Assembly (NCBI GenBank): GCA_029972135.1
Contig: CP124755.1
Coordinates: forward strand, 1,922,001 to 1,986,000
Reading direction: 5' to 3'
Length of the DNA stretch: 64,000 nucleotides
Origin: Candidatus Thiocaldithrix dubininis
GTDB lineage: Bacteria > Pseudomonadota > Gammaproteobacteria > Thiotrichales > Thiotrichaceae
Part shown: piece by piece, positions 43,775 through 52,722 of the stretch
Layout: each line of letters begins with the position of its first letter
Numbering within the stretch: position 1 is the stretch's first letter
Program-made: the position numbers and the translations under genes
The notes under the pieces: model-generated
The model's database searches: none
Seen by the model: only the letters and a program-made list of their open reading frames with translations
Told to the model about the DNA's origin: nothing

Positions 43775-44821
43775 ATGCAAACCAGACAATTTCCAGCCGA
43801 ATGGCATGCGCAGTGGGGCGTATTACTCGCTTGGCCACACCCAGATACCGATTGGGCTGATAATTTAAGTGACGCAGAACGTTGTTATAGCGAAATTATC
43901 AGCGCCATTACACAATATGAACAGGTGTTACTGTTGTGCCATGACGCTCAACATCAAGCGCATATTCAAGCAAAACTAGCCCAAACCGCTTGTCAACTGG
44001 CGCGCATTGTCTGGGTGCAACAACCCTATAACGATACATGGGCGCGTGATTTCGGCTTTATTACGGTGTTTGCCAATCAACACCCCTTGCTATTAGATTT
44101 TACCTTCAATGCTTGGGGCGGAAAATTTGATGCCACATTAGATAATGCGGTCAATCAACAGTTAATTAAACAACCTTTACTGACGCATAATTCGCTTGAA
44201 ACACATACTTTGGTGTTAGAAGGTGGCAGTTTAGAAAGCGATGGACAAGGTACACTCTTAACCACTGAAATTTGTCTATTGAATCCAAATCGCAATCCAA
44301 GTTTGAACAAAGCCGACATTGAACAAGCCTTAAAAAGCAGTTTAGGGGTTGAGCGGGTATTGTGGCTATCTCAAGGTCACTTGGAAGGCGATGATACAGA
44401 TGCACATATTGATACTCTTGCCCGCTTTGCTGACCCGCAAACCATTGTATATATGAGCTGTGATGATCCGCATGACAGTCATTTCGCTGCATTACAAGCG
44501 ATGCAGCAAGAACTACAACAACTGCGCCAAGCCAATGGACAAGCCTACAATTTAATCCCGATTCCATTACCGCAAGCAATCTATCAAGACGGTCGGCGTT
44601 TACCAGCCAGTTATGTCAACTTTTTGATTATTAACCAAGCGGTATTATTACCCATTTATGACGATGCGCGCACAGATGCTATTGCAATTGCACAAATGCA
44701 ACGCGCCTTCCCACAACACCTCATTATTCCCATTGATTGTCGTGCCTTAATTGCACAGAATGGCAGCTTGCATTGCATTACTATGCAAATTCCGCAAGAG
44801 GTAGCTGCTGACGCTCATTAA
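43775..44821 (+). CDS. aguA: Agmatine deiminase (peptidyl-arginine deiminase family)
   Basis: Hydrolyses agmatine to N-carbamoylputrescine, a route to putrescine. The 348-aa protein has PAEWHAQWGVLLAWPH at the start, NDTWARDFG (around residues 86-94), LEGGSLESDGQGTLL and GHLEGDDTDAHIDT. The catalytic Cys is near the end in GSLHCIT. Length and motif order match the family. The ATG at 43775 is preferred to the TTG at 43766. A nitrilase-type AguB, often adjacent, is not seen here. The next gene, dsbB, is 31 nt away. Confidence 0.92.
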   Translation: MQTRQFPAEWHAQWGVLLAWPHPDTDWADNLSDAERCYSEIISAITQYEQVLLLCHDAQHQAHIQAKLAQTACQLARIVWVQQPYNDTWARDFGFITVFANQHPLLLDFTFNAWGGKFDATLDNAVNQQLIKQPLLTHNSLETHTLVLEGGSLESDGQGTLLTTEICLLNPNRNPSLNKADIEQALKSSLGVERVLWLSQGHLEGDDTDAHIDTLARFADPQTIVYMSCDDPHDSHFAALQAMQQELQQLRQANGQAYNLIPIPLPQAIYQDGRRLPASYVNFLIINQAVLLPIYDDARTDAIAIAQMQRAFPQHLIIPIDCRALIAQNGSLHCITMQIPQEVAADAH

Positions 44822-44852
44822 TAACAAACACATAATATAAGTAGGAAAATAG

Positions 44853-45365
44853 ATGCTAACTATAACGAATCGCACACGTTATCTGCTATTGACATTAATG
44901 TATCTTGGTATGATAGGTGTAGGGCTATTTTTACAATTCGTCATTGAACTAGAACCTTGCCCTTTGTGTATCTTACAACGCATGGCAATTATGGGTACTG
45001 GCTTAATTGCCTTAACCGCTCTCATTCAAAATCCACATAGCAACAAGGCTAATCGTATTTACACTGTTTTATTGGAATTAGGCACATTCACCAGTATTGG
45101 CATTGCCTTGCGCCATATTTGGATTCAACATTTACCCGCAGATGAGGCTGCCTCTTGTGGCCCGGGGCTGGAAGTCACGTTAGATAATATTATCGCCTAT
45201 TTCCCACAAGGTTCAGTGACCGAAGCCCTGTTTAGAAGCAGTGCCGAATGCAGCGAAGTCTCTTGGCGTTTACTTGGCTTAAGCTTACCTGAATTAACCC
45301 TGCCGTTTTTTGTAGCATTGGCGGTCTATTATGCATGGCTTTTTTTTAATCAATTAAAGAATTAA
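44853..45365 (+). CDS. dsbB: Disulfide bond formation protein B
   Basis: DsbB is an inner-membrane protein that reoxidises periplasmic DsbA and passes electrons to quinones. The 170-aa protein has about four membrane helices. The first cysteine pair is CPLC at 36-39 and the second pair comes from AASCGPG and SAECSEV in the second periplasmic loop. GLSLPELTLPFFV marks the last helix. An IS982-type element begins 3 nt after its stop codon, and the stop itself lies inside the target duplication. The gene is intact, but its native 3' terminator has been displaced. Confidence 0.93.
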   Translation: MLTITNRTRYLLLTLMYLGMIGVGLFLQFVIELEPCPLCILQRMAIMGTGLIALTALIQNPHSNKANRIYTVLLELGTFTSIGIALRHIWIQHLPADEAASCGPGLEVTLDNIIAYFPQGSVTEALFRSSAECSEVSWRLLGLSLPELTLPFFVALAVYYAWLFFNQLKN

Positions 45366-45368
45366 ATA

Positions 45369-46363
45369 ACCTGAGTTCGATGTAAGCAAGTAGCAGCCTT
45401 TTGTGGAATACTTCATGGGATAACCACATCCTAAAATTACCCACGCAAGGCTGCTACCCTGATGTTAACACGACTGTTCTGCGAGATAGATGATTTTTGC
45501 CAAGGCTTTTTACCGCATTGGAAAGCGAGTGTATTAGAACCCCCGACCACCCGCCCAAAGCGGAATCGTCCGTGTGGTTTAAGTCTGAGTGAAGTGATGA
45601 CGATTTGGGTACATTACCATCAATCAGGCTATCACACCTTCAAGTGGTATTACCTCAAACATGTTCAAGTCTATTTGAAGTCGGCTTTTCCTCAGTTGCC
45701 CAGTTATCAACGGTTTATTGAGCGCGTTCCCGATGTATTAGTGCCGCTGACGCGGTTCATGCAATCCCGCTGTGAAGCCAGTCGCGGAATTGCCTTCATT
45801 GACTCCACCCCCTTACGCGTCTGTGACAATATTCGGATTCCCCGTCATAAGACCTTTGCCAATACCGCAGGACGAGGGAAGTCATCCACCGGCTGGTTCT
45901 ATGGCTTCAAGCTGCATCTCGTGGTGAATGATCAAGGTGGTATCGTGTCCTTTGCCTTAAGTGCGGGTAATGTCGATGATCGCCAACCCGTTCCCACCCT
46001 GATGAAATCCGTGGTTGGCAAAGTCTTTGGGGATGCAGGCTATCTCTCTCAGGCATTGGCTCAACAACTCGCTCAGCAAGGCATTGAATGGATTACCTCG
46101 TTACGGAAAAATATGAAACAGGTCGTGCGTTCTACTTTCGATCAATTGCTCTTGCGTAAGCGTTTTATCATCGAAACCATTAACGATCAGTTGAAAAATC
46201 AATCGCAAATTGAGCATTCTCGCCATCGTTCACTGCCTCATTATGTCGCTCATGTCATCGCCGGGCTTATTGCGTATTCCTATCAAGCGAAGAAACCCTC
46301 ATTGAACTTAAATATCAATGCGTTAGCCATACTCTAATGCTATGCCTTACGTCGAACTCAGGT
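45369..46363. mobile_element. Complete IS982-family insertion sequence with target duplication
   Basis: The element is 995 bp. Its terminal inverted repeats are ACCTGAGTTCGATGTAAG (45369-45386) and the complement of 46346-46363, matching at 17 of 18 positions. A 6-bp direct repeat TAAATA flanks it (45363-45368 and 46364-46369). One transposase gene fills it. Intact ends, perfect duplication and an open transposase frame point to a recent, possibly still active, insertion. Confidence 0.93.
45462..46337 (+). CDS. IS982-family transposase
   Basis: A 291-aa DDE transposase. The N-terminal part (about 1-95; LSLSEVMTIWVHYHQSGYHTFKWYY) is typical of IS982. The catalytic triad can be read in order: Asp in FIDSTPLRV (about 112), Asp in FGDAGYLS (about 190) and Glu in IETINDQLKNQ (about 240). 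The frame is complete within its inverted repeats and shows no stop or frameshift, so it is probably functional. Nothing else is carried by the element. Confidence 0.95.
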   Translation: MLTRLFCEIDDFCQGFLPHWKASVLEPPTTRPKRNRPCGLSLSEVMTIWVHYHQSGYHTFKWYYLKHVQVYLKSAFPQLPSYQRFIERVPDVLVPLTRFMQSRCEASRGIAFIDSTPLRVCDNIRIPRHKTFANTAGRGKSSTGWFYGFKLHLVVNDQGGIVSFALSAGNVDDRQPVPTLMKSVVGKVFGDAGYLSQALAQQLAQQGIEWITSLRKNMKQVVRSTFDQLLLRKRFIIETINDQLKNQSQIEHSRHRSLPHYVAHVIAGLIAYSYQAKKPSLNLNINALAIL

Positions 46364-46369
46364 TAAATA

Positions 46370-46874
46370 GGCTTTTTTCAGAAATAATTTTACCTTTTTT
46401 AGATAGTCGGTAAAATCCCCCACCTCCAATACAGCTAAACATATGAAAGTAGCCGCTTGTCTGATCGGCAAGTGGCTATGTTTATAGCTATGGTATTCTT
46501 TTAAACAGGTTAAACATTGGTTAATTGGGTTTAAACCAAACTTAATGTCACCCTGTGGAGTGACGCAATGCCTACACATGAAGTGCTCTACTTTTATTGA
46601 AGCATGGAGTTAACTGGAACTTTTACGTGCAGTTAATGGTCAATATAGGTCGGCAGTATACTGTGCAAGCATTAGTGAAATTCTACATTAGGCGGAACGG
46701 GCATCCGCATCAATAGAAACGCAGAGTGGTATAAGGATAGGTATCACTTGGAGGCAGGCTATAAAGGATTTTCGCAATCGCTTGTCTTAATAAACAAACG
46801 GTTGGCGCTGGTAATCTGATGTATTACTACATCTTATCGCCATGCCAATAAATACTAAAAAGGTTGCATAAACT
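46370..46874. other. Gene-poor intergenic region between the IS and fis
   Basis: About 500 bp without a convincing gene. It holds a hairpin TAGCCGCTTG/CAAGTGGCTA (46450-46478), the palindrome GGTTTAAACC (46528-46537) and GTCAC/GTGAC (46547-46564). Short translated scraps such as AEWYKDRYHLEAGYKGF appear near 46730 in a frame without a start. A minus-strand 73-codon frame (46358-46579) ends inside the IS and has no known domain. The right end must contain the fis promoter. Confidence 0.5.
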
Positions 46875-47132
46875 ATGACAAATTCTTCTTCTCGTGCAGG
46901 TTTAGATTCTTCTTTATCAGAAACGGTAGAGCGCACACTTCAAGATTATCTGGATACCTTAGGTGATCATGAAGCGATGAATATTTATCGCTTAGTATTA
47001 GATGAAGTAGAACGCCCATTGTTAGAGCTCATGATGCGTTACACACACGGTAATCAGTCAAAAGCGGCACAATGTATGGGTATTAACCGCGCCACCTTGC
47101 GGACTAAGCTCAAGCGTCACAATTTACTTTAA
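46875..47132 (+). CDS. fis: DNA-binding protein Fis
   Basis: Fis is a nucleoid protein that bends DNA and activates growth-related promoters. The 85-aa product ends in the Fis HTH: RYTHGNQSKAAQCMGINRATLRTKLKRHNLL, nearly identical in pattern to the E. coli C-terminus. The N-terminus is short and variable, as usual. In many gammaproteobacteria fis follows dusB; here it stands alone behind the IS and the gene-poor region. A short 3' hairpin-like repeat (CGGTCGTTATACCGTAACGACCG, split at the centre) follows at about 47151. Confidence 0.94.
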   Translation: MTNSSSRAGLDSSLSETVERTLQDYLDTLGDHEAMNIYRLVLDEVERPLLELMMRYTHGNQSKAAQCMGINRATLRTKLKRHNLL

Positions 47133-47190
47133 TCAGGGATGCTAATTTCAGCGGTCGTTATACCGTAACGACCGCAACCTCAACTTAAGC

Positions 47191-48279
47191 TTACTTTTTT
47201 CGGCTGGCTTTAAACTTTCTTAAAGCACTCCAATCACCTGCCTCTGCCAGCTTAGCCTGTTGTGGCCATGTTACAGCAACCGCGCGGTTATAGAGCATTG
47301 AATTATCGGCAAATAATTTATCAATCTGATTAATATCCATATTCGCTAGGTGTTTATAAGATGTCACCCCCGATTCTTTAAACAAATCAGCTAACTTAGG
47401 ACCAATACCATGAATTTTTGTAAAGTCACTGGTAGTTGATGAATCCGTAATTGCGGTATCTAACGAAGCTTCTGGCGCTGATGCCTGCTCAGGCTTAGCC
47501 GCATCCGGTTCTTCATCTGCCAACGGTACAGGTTCTTCCACAGAATACAACGTGGCAGGATCGACGACTTCATCCGCATTGGCGGTGGATTGCACTATTT
47601 CCGCTGCACTCGGTTTAATCGTTAATTCAGCATCAGTCGTTTCCACTTGAATAGCTTGATCTTCAGCCTCAGCTTGCAACTCTTGCGCAACTACATCAGC
47701 CTGTGCCGCTGCCACCACTTCGGCAACCGTTAGACTTGGTACAGTTGAATCTTCCGTAATTTCTGGCATGGCGGCTTCTTCAACAACAGCTTCCGGCGCG
47801 GTTTCTGCTTCCGTTTCAAGTGCTGGTTCAACACTGTTTACAAGTTTGGCTGGGGCTACAGGTTCGATAACCTCTGTTACTGCTGGAGATTCGATTGCAG
47901 CCGTTGAACTCGCTTCAGGTGTAACCACCGTTTCAACGGGTTGGACTGGAACATCAGCAGGGATAATAGGGGAAGTAACATGTTCAGCAACGGGTAACGT
48001 TACCAACTCAGAGACCGCTCCCGATGATTCAGCAACGGTCTCTTCAGACTTTTTTCCAGTAGTCTCATCGGTAGAATTAACGGTTGGAATAGATTCAGCG
48101 CCTTGCAACTTTTGAATCCAACGTTGCAAACTGGCATTTTCTTTACGCGCAGTTTGCAACGCCTCTTCTAATTTTTTATTTTTATCCTTGCTACTGGGTA
48201 CAAATAAAGCGGTATAAATCCATTCGATTAATAGCCCTAATAAAATTCCTAAGAATAAAATTCCTAGTGCCTGAAACAT
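47191..48279 (-). CDS. Membrane-anchored protein with acidic linker and C-terminal HHH domain
   Basis: A 362-aa protein of unknown function. One N-terminal membrane helix (about 4-23; LGILFLGILLGLLIEWIY) is followed by a short basic coiled coil (about 35-62). A long, low-complexity Glu/Ala/Val/Pro-rich acidic linker (about 65-270) comes next. The C-terminal domain (about 285-345; FTKIHGIGPKLADLFKESGVTSYKHLANM) is a helix-hairpin-helix fold of the HHH_5/DUF4332-like type that may bind DNA or proteins. The linker would hold this domain well away from the membrane. No neighbour explains its role. Confidence 0.75.
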   Translation of the reverse strand: MFQALGILFLGILLGLLIEWIYTALFVPSSKDKNKKLEEALQTARKENASLQRWIQKLQGAESIPTVNSTDETTGKKSEETVAESSGAVSELVTLPVAEHVTSPIIPADVPVQPVETVVTPEASSTAAIESPAVTEVIEPVAPAKLVNSVEPALETEAETAPEAVVEEAAMPEITEDSTVPSLTVAEVVAAAQADVVAQELQAEAEDQAIQVETTDAELTIKPSAAEIVQSTANADEVVDPATLYSVEEPVPLADEEPDAAKPEQASAPEASLDTAITDSSTTSDFTKIHGIGPKLADLFKESGVTSYKHLANMDINQIDKLFADNSMLYNRAVAVTWPQQAKLAEAGDWSALRKFKASRKK

Positions 48280-48456
48280 GATCGACTTCTCCTTCGGTTT
48301 TTTTAAATATAGACTGATTGCATGAATATTATGCTAGTCGTAAACACTTTACCAATAGCGTTAATGGTAGCATTAGGCAGATGAACCTTATCACAATCCC
48401 TACCATTCCAATGTAATAATTAGCTTAATAGTACCCTAAGCGCAATAACCATTCTT

Positions 48457-49800
48457 ATGCAATCACCCGTGCATATTCTAATAAATATTAGTTTGTTGCT
48501 AATTTTATTAGGGTGTGAATCGCCTAATCTAGCAACGCTTGCACCTCCCGTTAGTATCGCTGCTCCGCCACCGGTTGTTGAGGATTTCGATACACCGTTA
48601 CAGCAACTCATTGAGCGACATCAATTACAAGCGCTACCCACCTCTGCGCCTAATATTACGACAGCTCGGGCGCAATTGGGAATGCAGTTATTTTTCAGCA
48701 AGGCGTTGGGCACACAAACCAACGCCAGCTGTGCCACCTGTCACCACCCGCTAAGTGCAGGTAGCGACGATCTAAGCTTATCAATGGGCGTGGATGCCGC
48801 AAATCCCCAAACTTTATTATCCCCGCATTTTTTAACGTTTTTTACAACCGTAGTACCGCGTAATGCACCTACTACCTTTAATAGCCACTTATGGCAAACG
48901 CACTTACTGCAAAGCGGCTACATTGAACATAATTGTTTTAATAAGGCTCATACCTGTGAACCATTACTGGATGCGGTGGTTGAATTAAGCAGTTTAGAAT
49001 TAAAAATTACCAATAAACTTGAACAGCAATTTTGGCGTAAATTATATGCGAAGGCATTTAATTTACCGGTTAGCACTAAACAAAAGCTCATTACTAAACA
49101 ACATACTGCGCAAGCGCTTACTGCCTATTTGCAGTCACAAACTTTTGTAAATAATGCGTGGTTTGCTTATCTACAAGGTAATAAACAAGCTATCAATGAA
49201 CCGGCTAAGCGTGGGGCTTTATTGTTTTATCGTAGCCGCTTAGAAGGCGGTTTTGATTGCGTCCAATGTCATAGCGGCGCACGCTTTACCGATGAGCAGT
49301 TTCATAACCTATTAATGCCGATTTTGTATCCGCAACCCAAACCCGATGCTGAACCTGTAATTGATTATGGACGTTGGTTTGTGACGCAAAAAACCTTAGA
49401 CAAGTTTCGCTTTCGCACACCTAGCTTGCTAAACGTTGCAGAAACCGCCCCGTGGGGACATAACGGCGCGTATAGCTCATTAAGCGGTATTGTTCGGCAT
49501 ATGCTTGATCCGTATCAAAGTTTGCTGAACTACGACAGTAGCCAAATTCGCCAGCCACATGTGGTGGCTTTACCTTTAAAACCAACCATTCAAGAAATGT
49601 TAAGCATGAGCAATACTGATTTGCTCAAACAACCGTATACCGAAGCACAAGTGCAAGATTTGCTAGCGTTTTTAAATACATTAACCGACCCTTGTATTAA
49701 ACAAGCCAGTTGTATGAAAGCGTGGCTACCGGCTAAGCCTTTCAGCCAAGCCGATACCGAAAACTTGCCCTTGTTATTTTGGGCATTCTGGCAGCATTAA
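48457..49800 (+). CDS. Di-haem cytochrome c peroxidase-like lipoprotein
   Basis: A MauG/CcpA-type di-haem protein, 447 aa. The start has a lipobox (LILLGC, Cys20), so it is probably lipid-anchored and exported. The two haem sites are CATCHH (Cys92-His96) and CVQCHSG (about residues 268-274). [21 protein letters not shown] is a conserved peroxidase-family region. It would reduce peroxide with cytochrome c or modify a partner protein. It is divergent from the HHH protein and its 3' end overlaps the 3' end of pyrE by 4 nt. No strong ribosome-binding site was found. Confidence 0.88.
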   Translation: MQSPVHILINISLLLILLGCESPNLATLAPPVSIAAPPPVVEDFDTPLQQLIERHQLQALPTSAPNITTARAQLGMQLFFSKALGTQTNASCATCHHPLSAGSDDLSLSMGVDAANPQTLLSPHFLTFFTTVVPRNAPTTFNSHLWQTHLLQSGYIEHNCFNKAHTCEPLLDAVVELSSLELKITNKLEQQFWRKLYAKAFNLPVSTKQKLITKQHTAQALTAYLQSQTFVNNAWFAYLQGNKQAINEPAKRGALLFYRSRLEGGFDCVQCHSGARFTDEQFHNLLMPILYPQPKPDAEPVIDYGRWFVTQKTLDKFRFRTPSLLNVAETAPWGHNGAYSSLSGIVRHMLDPYQSLLNYDSSQIRQPHVVALPLKPTIQEMLSMSNTDLLKQPYTEAQVQDLLAFLNTLTDPCIKQASCMKAWLPAKPFSQADTENLPLLFWAFWQH

Positions 49801-50438
49801 ACGCCGTATTGTTGACGATAAGCTTGAATACGCGTTAATAAATCAGCATCTGTGGTTGATTGTTGAATATGCGTTGAAATTTCCTGCAAGCTGACAATAT
49901 TAATCACGGGTACACCATAGCGGCTTTGCACTTCTTGCACAGCGGATTGCTCGCCCGTACCACGTTCCTGACGATCTAAGGCAATGGCCACCCCAGCCAA
50001 TTCCGCACCCTGATTCGCCACAATGCTCGCCGCTTCACGAATCGCCGTACCTGCGGTCATCACATCATCAATGACCAATACGCGTCCTGTTAACGCAGCC
50101 CCGACAATTGTGCCGCCTTCGCCATGATCTTTAGCTTCTTTACGGTTAAAGGCATACGGGTAATCGCGCCCGTATTGTTCGTATAACGCAATCGCAGTAG
50201 CCGCAGCTAACGGAATGCCTTTGTACGCAGGACCAAATAGCATATCGAACTGTACGCCAGATTCGACAATCGCTTGGGCATAAAATTTACCTAATTGGCT
50301 TAAGGCTGAACCCGTTTGAAATAAACCCGCGTTAAAGAAATACGGGCTGATACGCCCTGATTTCAGAGTAAATTCGCCAAATTTCAAGACCCCTTGGCTA
50401 ATCGCAAAGTCTAAAAAAGCGTGTTGGTATGCTTGCAC
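49797..50438 (-). CDS. pyrE: Orotate phosphoribosyltransferase
   Basis: PyrE joins orotate to PRPP to make orotidylate in pyrimidine synthesis. The 213-aa protein has [21 protein letters not shown] at the start and the PRPP-binding loop [17 protein letters not shown]. The start is a GTG at 50438, with GAGG 6 nt upstream. It follows psd by 15 nt on the same strand, so they may be co-transcribed. Its 3' end is convergent with the peroxidase gene, with no space for a terminator between them. Confidence 0.96.
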   Translation of the reverse strand: MQAYQHAFLDFAISQGVLKFGEFTLKSGRISPYFFNAGLFQTGSALSQLGKFYAQAIVESGVQFDMLFGPAYKGIPLAAATAIALYEQYGRDYPYAFNRKEAKDHGEGGTIVGAALTGRVLVIDDVMTAGTAIREAASIVANQGAELAGVAIALDRQERGTGEQSAVQEVQSRYGVPVINIVSLQEISTHIQQSTTDADLLTRIQAYRQQYGV

Positions 50439-50453
50439 GTTAACCTCTTTTCC

Positions 50454-51317
50454 TTAAATCACTTCAATCTTTAAATCTGCTAAAGCTTGCCCTAAACGCA
50501 GCGGCACATCTGCGCCCAATGCGCTATTCCATTGTAAGTGCTTATGTTCAAACAATAAAATAACTGTCGACCCCATATTAAAGCGCCCCATTTCCTGCCC
50601 TTTTTCTAAGCTCACATTCGGAAAGGTTTCGCGTTTAATGTCGCCTTTAGGCGGCGGTGTCACCAAGCCACTCCAAACGGTTTCAATCGCTGCCACGTTG
50701 ATCGCACCCACCAATACCATTGCCATCTTACCTAATGGGGTATTAAACAGCGCCACGACCCGCTCATTGCGTGCAAATAAATGGGGAATAGTCCGCACGG
50801 TATGCCCCGCCACGCTAAATAAGCGCCCCGGAATATACACTTGCTCGATTAAATCGCCATCCAGTGGCATATGAATACGGTGATAATCGCGGGGTGACAA
50901 GTAAATCGTCATAAATTCACCCTGCATAAACGGCGCAGCACGCTCGGCATCCCCGCCTAATAAATCAGTAGCGGAATAGGTATGCCCTTTTGCCTGAAAA
51001 ATCTGCCCTTCCTTAATGTTGCCCATTTGACTAATTCGCCCGTCTACTGGGCTGGTAATCAAGGTTGCACCTTCTGCAATCGGTCTTAGTTCAGGTTTTA
51101 ACGCACGTGTAAAAAAGTCATTAAAGGTTTTATAGCTATTAGGGTCAGGGTGTTGCGCTTCTGACAAATTCACCTTAAAAACTTTAGAAAATTGCCGAAT
51201 CGCCGGTGGCACAAGCCGAGGGCATTCAATGCGGGTTAATTTAAACACTATGCGGGAAATTAGATGATGCGGCAGAATATACAGCGGCCAAGATTTTAGA
51301 ATATCGCTCAGACTCAT
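50454..51317 (-). CDS. psd: Phosphatidylserine decarboxylase proenzyme
   Basis: Psd converts phosphatidylserine to phosphatidylethanolamine using a pyruvoyl cofactor formed by self-cleavage. The cleavage motif appears as MGST in GRFNMGSTVILLFEH (the usual form is LGST). Other signatures are YKTFNDFFTRALKPELRP, SPVDGRISQMG and YLSPRDYHRIHMP, with the His near 144. The ATG at 51317 is preferred; the GTG at 51329 would add four residues. It works downstream of PssA, encoded about 10 kb away. Confidence 0.95.
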   Translation of the reverse strand: MSLSDILKSWPLYILPHHLISRIVFKLTRIECPRLVPPAIRQFSKVFKVNLSEAQHPDPNSYKTFNDFFTRALKPELRPIAEGATLITSPVDGRISQMGNIKEGQIFQAKGHTYSATDLLGGDAERAAPFMQGEFMTIYLSPRDYHRIHMPLDGDLIEQVYIPGRLFSVAGHTVRTIPHLFARNERVVALFNTPLGKMAMVLVGAINVAAIETVWSGLVTPPPKGDIKRETFPNVSLEKGQEMGRFNMGSTVILLFEHKHLQWNSALGADVPLRLGQALADLKIEVI

Positions 51318-51455
51318 AGGAATGGACACTAACTGAAAACCCGCAATAATACGGGAATTCGCCTTAGCTGTATAATTTGCCTAAGCACCTGCTTATAAGC
51401 CGATATGCGGACATCATATCAGCCTATAACCGTTATGCTATGAAGCCATACAAGT

Positions 51456-52079
51456 TTACGGAGTACTGGGCATTGCCACAAAACCGGGTAAGCTTTCTAC
51501 ATTGGCTAACCAACGTCGAATATTTGGATAAGGCTCTAACGACACACCGCCTTCAGGCGCATGAGCAATATAACTATAACAAGCTACATCGGCTATGGTA
51601 CGTTGCCCAGCGGCTAACCAATCACGATCTTTTAAATAATTATCTAACATTTCAAATAGTTGGGCAGCGGTTTGCTTACTGGCTTCGTAATCAAATGGCA
51701 TCCCAAACACCGTAACTAAACGGGCGCTACAAGGGCCGCGAAACACTTCGCCAGATGCCATTGATAGAAAGCGCTGCACTAATGCCGCCCCCGTCGGATC
51801 AGTAGGCAACCACGTTTCATCACCGTATTTTTTCGCTAAATACACAAGAATCGCGGTCGAATCCCAAACAATTTCGCCGTTATCATCTAATACTGGTACA
51901 TTACCAAACGGATTTAAGTCTCGATACCAAGCTAGATTTTGTTCACCTGCTAATAAATCAACTGGGTAAATTTCAACAGGTAGCCCCAATAAATCCAGCA
52001 TTAAACGGGCACGATGTGCATGCCCTGATTTAGGAAAATCATATAGTTTTAAGGGCTGCTTAGGCGGTTGTGTTGTCAT
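51456..52079 (-). CDS. Glutathione S-transferase family protein
   Basis: A 207-aa GST with a thioredoxin-like N-terminal domain (SGHAHRARLMLDLLGLPVEIYPVDLLAGEQN; NPFGNVPVLDDNGEIVWDSTAILVYLAKKYG) and an alpha-helical C-terminal domain ending in DWLAAGQRTIADVACYSY, the usual N-capping box. It conjugates glutathione to electrophiles or acts as a related peroxidase or chaperone. A perfect TetR-type operator lies 22-37 bp before its start, and a tetR gene lies just upstream, so it is probably the repressor's target. Confidence 0.92.
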   Translation of the reverse strand: MTTQPPKQPLKLYDFPKSGHAHRARLMLDLLGLPVEIYPVDLLAGEQNLAWYRDLNPFGNVPVLDDNGEIVWDSTAILVYLAKKYGDETWLPTDPTGAALVQRFLSMASGEVFRGPCSARLVTVFGMPFDYEASKQTAAQLFEMLDNYLKDRDWLAAGQRTIADVACYSYIAHAPEGGVSLEPYPNIRRWLANVESLPGFVAMPSTP

Positions 52080-52100
52080 GAGCTTGCCTCTCTCCAGTTA

Positions 52101-52116
52101 TACCGAACGTTCGGTA
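52101..52116. promoter_or_regulatory. TetR-type operator in front of gst
   Basis: TACCGAACGTTCGGTA is a perfect 16-bp palindrome centred about 30 bp before the gst ATG and 40 bp after the tetR stop. Its length and half-site spacing fit TetR-family dimers. Confidence 0.75.
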
Positions 52117-52155
52117 CAATATTAATTAGCATAAAACTCTTAAAAATGCGATTTT

Positions 52156-52719
52156 TTAAGCAGAATTTAATAACTGTTGAGGTAAGCTATCTAACACATT
52201 TAAAAAGGCTTGATTGTTACCCAAGGTACGCGAGACAACTAATGCACCTTGAATGGCAATCACTAACTGCTCGGCACGTTGTTGCGCGACGGCTGGCGCT
52301 AGCCCAACCGTTTGGGCAAGGCTAGCAAAGCAGTGCAACATAGCTTGAGTGGACGCTTGTAACTGCGCTTGAAATAAGATTTCTGCCTGTCCCACACTGA
52401 ATAAATTCAACAAGCAAGAACGGGTACCATCTGCGTAAAATTCCGCTAAACCTTGGGCACAGCGTTCTAGGCGTTGTGGCACGGCTAAATCGGTTTGGCT
52501 TAACGGCGCTAATACCAACTGTTGAAAGCCATCCAACACCCAGTTCAAGGCCGCTTGTGCCATATCGGCTTTGCCATTAGGAAAATAATGATACAAGCTC
52601 GAACGCCCCAAACCGCTGGCTTGCGATAACATGGATAAGCTTGCGCCTTCATAACCGTGTTGGCGAAAGGTCTGTACCAAAGCGGCTAACACCGTATCAC
52701 TGGCGGGTGTCGCTGCCAT
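52156..52719 (-). CDS. TetR-family transcriptional regulator
   Basis: A 187-aa repressor. The N-terminal HTH (about 8-52; GYEGASLSMLSQASGLGRSSLYHYFPNGKADM) is diagnostic, and the C-terminal domain is of the LmrA/YxaF-like type, with cysteine in SCLLNLF. It is located between nudF (4 nt away) and gst, and a perfect palindrome lies between it and gst. It probably represses gst and responds to an electrophile or other small molecule, which is inference. Its own promoter is presumably that of nudF. Confidence 0.92.
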   Translation of the reverse strand: MAATPASDTVLAALVQTFRQHGYEGASLSMLSQASGLGRSSLYHYFPNGKADMAQAALNWVLDGFQQLVLAPLSQTDLAVPQRLERCAQGLAEFYADGTRSCLLNLFSVGQAEILFQAQLQASTQAMLHCFASLAQTVGLAPAVAQQRAEQLVIAIQGALVVSRTLGNNQAFLNVLDSLPQQLLNSA

Positions 52720-52722
52720 GCC

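Noticed and set aside
46358-46579. A 73-codon minus-strand frame ending inside the IS right end
   Set aside because: No domain recognised, no ribosome-binding site, and its end depends on the inserted IS; treated as a chance frame in a decayed region.
51377-51715. A 112-codon plus-strand frame
   Set aside because: Antisense to the well-supported glutathione transferase; shadow of that coding sequence.
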